Part shown: positions 32,574 to 38,938 of the stretch, piece after piece
Position numbering within the stretch: position 1 is the first letter of the stretch
How the letters are laid out: the number at the start of each line of letters is the position of its first letter
Assembly: GCA_034429475.1 (NCBI GenBank)
Contig: DAOUGD010000296.1
Location: forward strand, 1-64,000
Direction: 5' to 3'
From: JAKQHY01 sp034429475
GTDB taxonomy: Bacteria > Chloroflexota > Anaerolineae > B4-G1 > SLSP01
DNA: 64,000 nucleotides
Program-made: the position numbers and the translations under genes
The notes under the pieces: model-generated
What the model was told of the DNA's origin: nothing
Databases searched by the model: none
Seen by the model: the letters and a program-made list of their open reading frames with translations, nothing else

Positions 32574-33934
32574 TGGACAGGCGAATTAAGTTACTCACTG
32601 ACTGGGCGAGCCGGATCGCGCGGGCGGCGGTGGACGGCGCGCTGGTGAGCGGCAAGCCGTTGGCGTTGCGCAGTATTGAAACCGTCGCCGGGCCGCGCGC
32701 CGGCGCGCTGGAAGTGGACGCGGGGACGGCGGCGGGGCAGCTGCTCCAGGCGCTCACGGCGCAAGATTGCGCGCTGCATCGGCAGTTTGTCCCCTGGGAC
32801 TTCACCGGCGAGCCGTCCGTTTATATGGCTTCCCGTTACGTCCGGCTGGAAGCGGGCTGGCCGGACGATCTGGCCGAGAAGGATATCCCCCTGCGCAGTC
32901 TGGGCCGTCATCCTGTCGGCGCGGGCCGGTGGATTGTGGGGAAGAACGAAGTCGGCGCCACGATCACCCTCGGTTTAGATGACGCTAAGCCTCATTATCT
33001 CTTTGGCGGCTTCACTGGCTCAGGTAAGACGTGGGCCTTACGTTCAGCAGTGGCGCAACTGGCTGCCGACAAAGATAATCGTTTCGTGTTATGCGATGGG
33101 AAGTATGGCGACGGGCTGGGGTGCCTCCAGGGGCTGCATGGCCTGGTGGGACCGTTGGCTAAGGACGGCGACGGGGTGCGCCGCGCGTTGGCGTGGGCGG
33201 TGGGGGAAATGCGGCGCCGTTATGAGACCGGCAACAAGACGGGGCGCGTGATCGTGGTCATTGATGAAGTGCAAGAATTCACCGGCGACGCGGCGACGGC
33301 GGAAATGCTCAGGCGGTTGACGGCGCAGGGACGCGGCGCGGGGGTGCATGTGCTGGTGGGGACGCAAAACCCGTTACAGTCCACCTTCAATGATCCCAGC
33401 ATCAAGCGCAACCTGACGGGCCGGGTCGCCCTGCGCGCCGACTCGTTTGAGGCATCAAAGGTGATCGTCGGCGGAGCAGCCCCGCGCGCAGATCATCTCT
33501 TGGGGGCCGGTGACTGCTACGCGATCACGCCGGCGGCGACGCATCGAGTCCAGGCGGCTTACATCCCCCAGCGCGAGCTGGAAGCGCTGCATGACGGCTG
33601 GCCCGCGTTGGATACCTGGCCTGACTTTGACCCGGAGGCCGCGGGAACATTGCCGGAAGCCGGCGCGCCGTGTTTCGAGGTTTCCGGGGTGGAAGCAGCG
33701 GCGGCGATCCTGGCCGCTTCGCTGGGGCAAGGCCGCCCAGCTTTGCAGCGCAGTCTGGAAGCGGCGACCGGCAGCAAACCCGGGAGTAACCGCGCCAAAC
33801 GGCTATTAGACCTGGGGCGGGATGGTTGGAAATGGCTCCAGGCCGAGGGCTTGACCCTCTGTGACGCCGCCGACCTGGAAGAAGCAGATGCCGATCCGGA
33901 CGGCGACGCCGTCGGGCAGGTGCTAGATGTTTAA
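32570..33934 (+). CDS. FtsK/SpoIIIE-like DNA translocase (TraB-like)
   Basis: 454 aa. The motor domain has Walker A GGFTGSGKT (146-154), an LCDGKYGD strand, Walker B VIVVIDEVQEF (227-237) and the VGTQNP sensor segment (263-268), as in FtsK/SpoIIIE and in the TraB proteins of Streptomyces plasmids and AICEs. There is no N-terminal membrane segment, unlike TraB; the small membrane protein at 34057 might supply an anchor. The C-terminus ('RPALQRSLEAATGSKPGSNRAKRLLDLG') looks like a winged-helix DNA-reading domain comparable to FtsK-gamma. It probably transfers double-stranded element DNA between cells. Confidence 0.85.
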   Translation: MMDRRIKLLTDWASRIARAAVDGALVSGKPLALRSIETVAGPRAGALEVDAGTAAGQLLQALTAQDCALHRQFVPWDFTGEPSVYMASRYVRLEAGWPDDLAEKDIPLRSLGRHPVGAGRWIVGKNEVGATITLGLDDAKPHYLFGGFTGSGKTWALRSAVAQLAADKDNRFVLCDGKYGDGLGCLQGLHGLVGPLAKDGDGVRRALAWAVGEMRRRYETGNKTGRVIVVIDEVQEFTGDAATAEMLRRLTAQGRGAGVHVLVGTQNPLQSTFNDPSIKRNLTGRVALRADSFEASKVIVGGAAPRADHLLGAGDCYAITPAATHRVQAAYIPQRELEALHDGWPALDTWPDFDPEAAGTLPEAGAPCFEVSGVEAAAAILAASLGQGRPALQRSLEAATGSKPGSNRAKRLLDLGRDGWKWLQAEGLTLCDAADLEEADADPDGDAVGQVLDV

Positions 33935-33939
33935 TCGTT

Positions 33940-34032
33940 GCCTGCCTGCCTTCACTGGGGATACACTCAGAAAGCGCGCTAAACACGGTAAACGGCAGCT
34001 TTTGAGTGTGTGCTGAGGGTGGGCAGGCAGGC
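33940..34032. repeat. bipartite inverted repeat after the translocase gene
   Basis: Outer arms GCCTGCCTGCC (33940-33950) and GGCAGGCAGGC (34022-34032) enclose inner arms ACACTCA (33963-33969) and TGAGTGT (34003-34009), extended by AAAGC/GCTTT. The loop contains AAACACGGTAAACGG. The whole gap is noncoding. It could be a terminator, but its size and position beside an FtsK-like gene make it a candidate transfer site (clt-like) or origin. Confidence 0.6.
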
Positions 34033-34056
34033 AGATCATACCCAACGAGGTGAACA

Positions 34057-34497
34057 ATGGGAGACAAACAACGAGAACGGAAGAACAAAATCAGCGACGG
34101 GTTAACATTGGCGATGGGCAAGATCGGCTGGTTTGCGATCTTGCTTTTGTTCTTTGTCGGACTGCCGGTGTACGGCCTATGGGCGCTCTGCGGGCAATTC
34201 GAGTATGACGCGCTGCGCTGGCTGGCCGTAGGGCTGGCCGTGGGATTATTGCCAGCCTTCGGCCTGGGCTTTTTCTTCGGGAAGGCTGAGGTCAAGGGCT
34301 TCCTGGGTGGCTTTGACCGGGCGCTGGACGGCCTCGCCCAGGCGGTGGACCTGCGCGATCAAAGCAAAGAGCGCCGCGCGGCCATCACGCCGGCAGCAGC
34401 GCGCCCGGCCACGCCGCCTCCCGGCGCCTTCAATGTGTACTTGCCGACGATCACCACCCGCGCGGCGCTGCCGCAAAATGATGTGGTGGACTTGTGA
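34057..34497 (+). CDS. small membrane protein, possible translocase anchor
   Basis: 146 aa with two membrane segments (IGWFAILLLFFVGLPVYGLWAL and LAVGLAVGLLPAFGLGFFFG). A cytoplasmic tail rich in Arg, Ala and Pro follows. Short polar N-terminus (GDKQRERKNK). No family recognised. The gene follows the FtsK-like translocase, which has no membrane segment of its own. ACGAGGTG precedes the ATG. Confidence 0.6.
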   Translation: MGDKQRERKNKISDGLTLAMGKIGWFAILLLFFVGLPVYGLWALCGQFEYDALRWLAVGLAVGLLPAFGLGFFFGKAEVKGFLGGFDRALDGLAQAVDLRDQSKERRAAITPAAARPATPPPGAFNVYLPTITTRAALPQNDVVDL

Positions 34498-34507
34498 GGA
34501 GGGGGAC

Positions 34508-34729
34508 GTGACGACACAAAGACGGTTGGTGGCTATCGAAGTTGACCTGGTGGACATTATTCAGCAAGCCTGGCCGCAAGTGTGGGGCAGTGACGAACGG
34601 GATATCTTGCAGCAATGGCTCGGTCGCAATACTGAGGAAAAGCAGATCGTCAAAATCAACCTGGTCTACCAAGCCGACGACGGCCCACAGGTAGATCAGG
34701 TAGATCAGGTAGATCAGGTACAAGGATAA
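34508..34729 (+). CDS. small hypothetical protein with VDQ tandem repeat
   Basis: 73 aa from GTG 34508, with GAGGAGGGGG upstream. Compact alpha/beta sequence (VAIEVDLVDIIQQAWPQVWGSDERDILQQWLG). Its C-terminus is encoded by a 9-bp tandem repeat (GTAGATCAG, about 34690-34719), giving VDQVDQVDQV. The repeat could vary in copy number. No family recognised. Confidence 0.55.
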   Translation: MTTQRRLVAIEVDLVDIIQQAWPQVWGSDERDILQQWLGRNTEEKQIVKINLVYQADDGPQVDQVDQVDQVQG

Positions 34730-34743
34730 AAGGGGATGATGCA

Positions 34744-35043
34744 ATGAGCGAGCAATGGATTGAGTTAGAGGATCACGACGGCGATTGTTCCTGGCAATGT
34801 CCAATTTGTAACGGGAATGTGTATACCTGTATCTGTGAGGACTCGCGGCCAGTGCCCAGGGATGCCAGCTATGATAACTTCATCCTTTGCACTGAGTGTG
34901 ACGGGGCTGGGGAAGTGTGGTGGGAAGATGACGACGAAGACGGGGTGCGGCCAGATGGAAGGCCCGGGCACGTCGAAGGGCATTATGTGCCCTGTCCAGT
35001 GTGCGCGGGTAAAAAGTGGGTAAATCGGGCCAACTTGGCATAA
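34744..35043 (+). CDS. zinc-finger protein (three CxxC motifs)
   Basis: 99 aa with CPIC, CTEC and CPVC motifs plus CIC, enough ligands for one or two zinc sites. Acidic centre (WWEDDDEDG). The CTECDGAGEVWW and CPVCAGKKW blocks resemble the DnaJ-type zinc-ribbon pattern. No specific family assigned. An AAAAGGGGATGATG stretch precedes the start. Confidence 0.6.
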   Translation: MSEQWIELEDHDGDCSWQCPICNGNVYTCICEDSRPVPRDASYDNFILCTECDGAGEVWWEDDDEDGVRPDGRPGHVEGHYVPCPVCAGKKWVNRANLA

Positions 35044-35101
35044 CCGTGATAGTCGGAGCCTGTTTCACCCCTAAAAATGAGGCGCAACCCCCTCTCGCCA
35101 C

Positions 35102-35394
35102 GGTCGCGCCACAGGGGGAACCCGGTCGCGCCAGGCCTTTTTACCGGTCGCGCCACCAGTCGCGCCAACCGGTCGCGCCTGGGATTTAGGGCATACCTGG
35201 TAGATTTTACCGGCGCAACAGTTGGCACAATGCCATTGTGCCCGATAGTGCCAGCGGGCCGGGGTATGGTGCCAGGGACAACGAACCATTGTGCCCAGCG
35301 GCGCGCGGGCATTGTGCCCAATAGTGCCAGGGGCATGGTGCCTAGGGGTTTTAGGCATACCTGACAGGGTAATCATGGTAATCATGGTAATCAG
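35102..35394. repeat. iteron-like repeat block, candidate replication or transfer origin
   Basis: Noncoding 35044-35420 contains five copies of GGTCGCGCCA or single-base variants at 35102, 35124, 35146, 35158 and 35171 (first three spaced exactly 22 bp). Repeats of a second motif follow (CATTGTGCCC..ATAGTGCCAG at 35234 and 35310, with shorter variants between). There is also an inverted pair GGCACAATG/CATTGTGCC (35224-35242) and three tandem GGTAATCAT (35368-35393). TTAGGxCATACCTG occurs on both sides of the second set. A sixth exact GGTCGCGCCA is at 42964. Such clustered direct repeats are typical of iteron origins or of TraB recognition sites. Confidence 0.7.
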
Positions 35395-35420
35395 GATTAA
35401 GGATATAAGGGGGGCTGGCA

Positions 35421-35768
35421 ATGGAGAAGTGTGCTTTATGTGGGGCGATCCTGGTGACGGTGGCGGCGGGGATCGGGGCGGTGACGTATTGCGGTCGTTG
35501 TGGGATTGAAGATCCGCCCAGCCTCCCCGCTTATGATCGGCGCGTGACGTATATGAGCGCCGACGGGCGTTTCAGATATGACTTTTGGCCGGAAATTGGC
35601 GTCGGCTGGTCTCGCTACGATCACCAGGACGGCGATCTGCAATGCGTGAAAGAGAATGATTTGCCCTTTGACCTGCTGCCCCTGGATGAATGGCAGAAAC
35701 AGCAGCGGGAAGCGGAATGGGTCAAAGGGCGGTATGGTGCGGTGGCGCAGCTCAGTTTGGCGCTGTGA
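35421..35768 (+). CDS. small zinc-ribbon protein
   Basis: 115 aa. The N-terminus carries CALCGA and CGRCGI, a four-cysteine zinc ribbon. The remainder (YMSADGRFRYDFWPEIGVGWSRYDHQDGDLQCVKENDLP) is unassigned. AAGGGGGGC lies upstream. It directly follows the repeat block. Confidence 0.55.
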   Translation: MEKCALCGAILVTVAAGIGAVTYCGRCGIEDPPSLPAYDRRVTYMSADGRFRYDFWPEIGVGWSRYDHQDGDLQCVKENDLPFDLLPLDEWQKQQREAEWVKGRYGAVAQLSLAL

Positions 35769-35850
35769 ACGTGGGGTGGCCCAGGACGGTGTGTAGAACA
35801 TTTGTGCTGGTTGCAAAACACGGCAGGACAAACAGCCCCGATGATCGAGT

Positions 35851-35961
35851 ATGAGCCGCCTCAGTGATTACGCGCGTAATCGCCTGCTCAGGCAGTCCCT
35901 GGGGCGGGTACAGGGCAAAAGATACGCGAAATTCCACGCAAATTCCCTGCAAATTCAGTGA
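35851..35961 (+). CDS. possible 36-aa peptide with LSDYARN motif
   Basis: Short frame beginning SRLSDYARNRLLRQSLG. SDYARN or SEYARN is encoded at three places in the element, always by the palindrome GATTACGCGCGTAATC. The N-terminus resembles the LSDYAENxLLDH start of some phage structural proteins. The ribosome binding site is weak, so the DNA palindrome may matter more than the peptide. The rest of the gap (35962-36132) holds repeated GTATAC words and a TG-TATACT promoter-like box near 36075. Confidence 0.3.
   Translation: MSRLSDYARNRLLRQSLGRVQGKRYAKFHANSLQIQ
35866..35881. promoter_or_regulatory. 16-bp palindrome GATTACGCGCGTAATC, copy 1
   Basis: Perfect palindrome, repeated exactly at 42994-43009 and with one mismatch at 42906-42921. 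Candidate operator or recombination/resolution site about 250 bp upstream of tyrosine recombinase 2. Confidence 0.6.
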
Positions 35962-36132
35962 AAATACCCTATGACGGGTTTTGCAGAGTATACTTAAAAC
36001 GTATACACGGTATGTAATGAGTGAGCAAAAGCTCTTAAGAAGATAGAACAATTGTACTAATCGCGTTTTTCAGGTGTATACTTTATTTCGTATAACGGGC
36101 AGAATATGAAACAACGTTCTAAAGGGGGAAAA

Positions 36133-37236
36133 ATGATGGTAGAAACCGACTTGAGGCAGACAAAACAGCGAGAAGTAGCGGCTCCCGCCGTGGTTTTGCA
36201 CCGCGCCGCCGGTGAGAACGTGGCTCTGTTCGTGCCGGCCGACGCCGCCGGCGTGGTACGACAGCGCCTGACACGCTTCGAAGCCTGGTTGGAGGGCAGC
36301 GGCGGCCATCTATACGCGCCCGATCTGGCGGCCTGGCGGGATGCGCTCTTGGCCGAGGGGATCGCGCCGACGTCGGCGCGCGCGTACCTGGCGACGGTGC
36401 GCAGCCGTTACCGGGAATTGCTGCGCGGGGAGGCGCTGCGCGCGGGGTTGTATGACCACGCCGGGGCGACGTTGGCGGGCATCGGCGCCGAAGACTCACC
36501 GGCCAACCGGTATGCCCTTGTGAGCGAAGCTCTGACGCGCTTACACAACGTATTGGAGCCGGAAGCGGCGCCGGTGAAAGAGGTCGTCCACCAGGATCGG
36601 CCCGACGCAGCGCAGGTACGCTTGAGCAAAGACCAGGCCGAGGCGCTGCTGACCGCTCCAGGCGTCGAAACGTTGACCGGGTTGCGTGATACGGCGCTCC
36701 TCGCCGTCTTGCTATGCACGGGGATCCGGGAGGGGGAAGCGGCGGCACTGGCCGTGGGCGATTTGCGGCAACGGGTCAATGGTGAGCTGGGGCTGTTGGT
36801 GAGAGAGGGCAAAGGCGGCAAGACGCGCTTTGTCCCCTACGGCGCGCTCTCCTGGGCACTGGTAGTGGTGGATGCATGGCTGAAGGCCGCGCGCATCACC
36901 CGCGGGCCGGTCTTCCGGGGCGTGCGCAAGGGCGACCGCGTCCAGGTCAGAGGGTTGACTACGCGCGCGATCCAGCAGATTCTGGCGCGTTACCCGGTGG
37001 TCATCGAGGGCGAGCGGCGCGCCGTCCATCCGCACGATTTGCGCCGCACATACGCCGCGCGGCAGTATGCGGCGGGAATGGATTTGAACGCGCTCCGGTT
37101 GAATCTGGGGCACGCCGACGTCAAGACGACGTTGGGTTACATCGGGCAAATGGACATCGAGACGCGCCGGGGGCAGGCCGTCTATGCGTTTGATTTGCGC
37201 CGGCTGGACACAGTAGGGCAGTTGACGCTGTTGTAA
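36133..37236 (+). CDS. tyrosine recombinase 2 (XerC/D-like)
   Basis: 367 aa from ATG 36133, which has AAGGGGG upstream; an ATG at 36106 is also open. Catalytic residues: Arg199 (CTGIREGE), Lys227 or Lys230 (GKGGKTR), His301 and Arg304 (HPHDLRRTYA), His327 (LGHADVKTT) and Tyr336 (LGYIG). The HxLRRTxA and LGH...T..Y spacing is that of XerC/D and plasmid resolvases. It could resolve multimers, possibly at the nearby palindrome. A promoter-like TATACT lies about 60 bases upstream. Confidence 0.85.
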   Translation: MMVETDLRQTKQREVAAPAVVLHRAAGENVALFVPADAAGVVRQRLTRFEAWLEGSGGHLYAPDLAAWRDALLAEGIAPTSARAYLATVRSRYRELLRGEALRAGLYDHAGATLAGIGAEDSPANRYALVSEALTRLHNVLEPEAAPVKEVVHQDRPDAAQVRLSKDQAEALLTAPGVETLTGLRDTALLAVLLCTGIREGEAAALAVGDLRQRVNGELGLLVREGKGGKTRFVPYGALSWALVVVDAWLKAARITRGPVFRGVRKGDRVQVRGLTTRAIQQILARYPVVIEGERRAVHPHDLRRTYAARQYAAGMDLNALRLNLGHADVKTTLGYIGQMDIETRRGQAVYAFDLRRLDTVGQLTLL

Positions 37237-37306
37237 TGGCCGGGGCTTGAGGGTAGTTTGAGAGGGCAAGTCGTCAGAATATTACATCAGGAGTGAGGGC
37301 AGCGGG

Positions 37307-38395
37307 ATGACAGAGCAAAATACAACAGAACAGAGCAAAACAAAGCAAGACAGGGTAAGAAACTTATTGAGGTGGATCACCTTCCCCTTCCGATGGTTGT
37401 TGAATCAAGTAGATATGGAAGGGTTTACTGATTGGACGCGAGGTTATGATGTGCCCTTCCGGTGGCGTTGGGCGATATTCTGGGGGATCTTAATACTTTC
37501 AGGAAGTGTACCGGCAATAGAGGCGGCAATCCTTTCAAATCACTGGGGGGTATTGGTTCAGCTGGTTATGTGGCCGCTGATGGCGGTTTACCAGGTTTAT
37601 CGGGGTCGGAAACAGGCGGTGATATTGCGAGAGCGAGTAGGAATATTGCGAGAGCGGGCTGAAATGTGGCAAGAGCAGGCTAATAGTGCAACGCAGGTGG
37701 CTGAAGGGGGGATGGCTCTTATTGAGGAAGCACAAGGCAAATTAGATGAGTCAGTTGTCTATACTCAGTTATTAGGAAGCGCATTAGAAAAGGCGTTGTC
37801 CATTAACGACGAAATTATGGTAGACAAGCGGCAGTTACTTTCCCTGCTCAAACATGCCACCGAAGGCATCGGGGATGTAGTTAAAGAGCTGCTCGCATTT
37901 GAGGCTGATGGGAGAATAAGTGATTCTCAACTTTCTACATTTGCCGCCGATGTCAGCGCCTTGCTGAAACTACATACCGTAGACGACTTGATAGAAATTG
38001 CAGAGCAGTTCCATGCAGACAAGTTGAAGGCTGAGGAAGACAGGCTGAAGGCTATTTATATGATAGAGCTGGGGGCTCAGCAAATGGAATCTATGCAGGC
38101 GGAAATAGTCCAATTGAAGGAAGTTAAAAAGCTGAGAAGTGACCCATCCTCGTCTTTTGATCCAAAGCGCATAGGAGATGAATTACAAAAAGGACGCAAC
38201 CAGAAAATACTCCAGCTATTGTGTGAAGGCCTAAGTAATCCGGAGATAGCAGAACGTCTGGGAATTTCAGAGGGAACAGTCAAGAATCGGGTATCGGATT
38301 TGTATGATATTTTTGAAGTTTCGTTCTCTTTGGGGACAATCAAACGACGGGAAAAGTTATGTGAAGCGGCGCAAGCGTGGCTGAAAAAGTCATAA
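37307..38395 (+). CDS. membrane-anchored LuxR-type HTH protein
   Basis: 362 aa of unusual layout. A polar N-terminus is followed by two membrane segments (about 53-72 and 80-97, FWGILILSGSVPAIEAAIL and VLVQLVMWPLMAVYQV) and a long predicted coiled coil (about 100-290, RKQAVILRERVGILRERAEMWQEQ, DRLKAIYMIELGAQQMESMQ). A GerE/LuxR-like HTH ends it (LCEGLSNPEIAERLGISEGTVKNRVSDLYDIF). There is no receiver domain. It may sense the envelope or couple membrane position to transcription or DNA binding. GGAGTGAGGG lies upstream. It is somewhat AT-rich compared with neighbours. Confidence 0.7.
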   Translation: MTEQNTTEQSKTKQDRVRNLLRWITFPFRWLLNQVDMEGFTDWTRGYDVPFRWRWAIFWGILILSGSVPAIEAAILSNHWGVLVQLVMWPLMAVYQVYRGRKQAVILRERVGILRERAEMWQEQANSATQVAEGGMALIEEAQGKLDESVVYTQLLGSALEKALSINDEIMVDKRQLLSLLKHATEGIGDVVKELLAFEADGRISDSQLSTFAADVSALLKLHTVDDLIEIAEQFHADKLKAEEDRLKAIYMIELGAQQMESMQAEIVQLKEVKKLRSDPSSSFDPKRIGDELQKGRNQKILQLLCEGLSNPEIAERLGISEGTVKNRVSDLYDIFEVSFSLGTIKRREKLCEAAQAWLKKS

Positions 38396-38446
38396 AGTCA
38401 CTTTTTAAAAAGTCACGTGACTAAGTGACTGACAGGGTGACTTTTT
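38395..38446 (+). terminator. AAGTCAC/GTGACTT repeat cluster, terminator or operator
   Basis: AAAAAGTCAC (38407-38416) pairs with GTGACTTTTT (38437-38446), giving a hairpin with a T-run. Between them AGTCACGTGACT (38411-38422) is itself a palindrome, and further AAGTCAC/AAGTGACT words surround it. It can terminate the gene at 37307 and may be the operator of the RHH protein at 38488. Confidence 0.6.
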
Positions 38447-38487
38447 CTTGATAATTTAACAACTATCCGACGGGATGGAGGGTGTAA

Positions 38488-38682
38488 ATGGCTAAACCGA
38501 AAGTAGTTCCGATCAGTGTTGCTGTCTCGCCTGACCTGGCACGTAAGGCGCGTATCCAGGCAGCGCGGGAGGGTAAGTCACGGAGTTTGTGGGTACGGGA
38601 AGTGTTAGAGAAGGCCCTGGCCGATATCCATACTGATGGGGATGACGGTCGGCACAGACACTCGGAGGTGAGAGATGTTTGA
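38488..38682 (+). CDS. ribbon-helix-helix protein, CopG/Arc-like
   Basis: 64 aa. VVPISVAVSPDLARKARIQAAREGKSRSLWVREVLEKAL has the strand plus two-helix pattern of ribbon-helix-helix repressors that control plasmid copy number or replication genes. It is the first gene of the unit leading to the PrimPol replication protein and has dyad repeats directly upstream, so autoregulation and control of replication are likely. TGGAGGG precedes the ATG. Confidence 0.7.
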   Translation: MAKPKVVPISVAVSPDLARKARIQAAREGKSRSLWVREVLEKALADIHTDGDDGRHRHSEVRDV

Positions 38683-38938
38683 ACCTACAAAAAGCGAAGC
38701 CGCCCCGGGGCAGGGGCGGCGCGGTAACGAAACTTCACCAGCGGGCAGCGGGCTTGGTTTCTACCCTCATTATACCCGCTTTGTGGCCCGCCTGCAATCC
38801 CCATTTTTGGCCGGTGGGTATGTTGTCCGGGATGGGTTGTTACTGATGGCCGAGGGACTGGGCAGGATCATTCGTTGGTTGGCTGACCGCGCCGAGCAAC
38901 TAGACCGGGCGCTGTATTTGTGGAGTATCGGGTTATGA
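38675..38938 (+). CDS. small hypothetical protein
   Basis: 87 aa, overlapping the RHH gene by eight bases and the PrimPol gene by ATGA. A polar N-terminus is followed by an amphipathic helical region (VVRDGLLLMAEGLGRIIRWLADRAEQLDRALYLW). No family recognised. The tight coupling suggests a replication accessory. Confidence 0.55.
   Translation: MFEPTKSEAAPGQGRRGNETSPAGSGLGFYPHYTRFVARLQSPFLAGGYVVRDGLLLMAEGLGRIIRWLADRAEQLDRALYLWSIGL

Noticed and set aside
34689..34721. Tandem GTAGATCAG repeat as an iteron
   Set aside because: It is in frame within a coding sequence (VDQ repeats) and not dispersed; a coding microsatellite is simpler.
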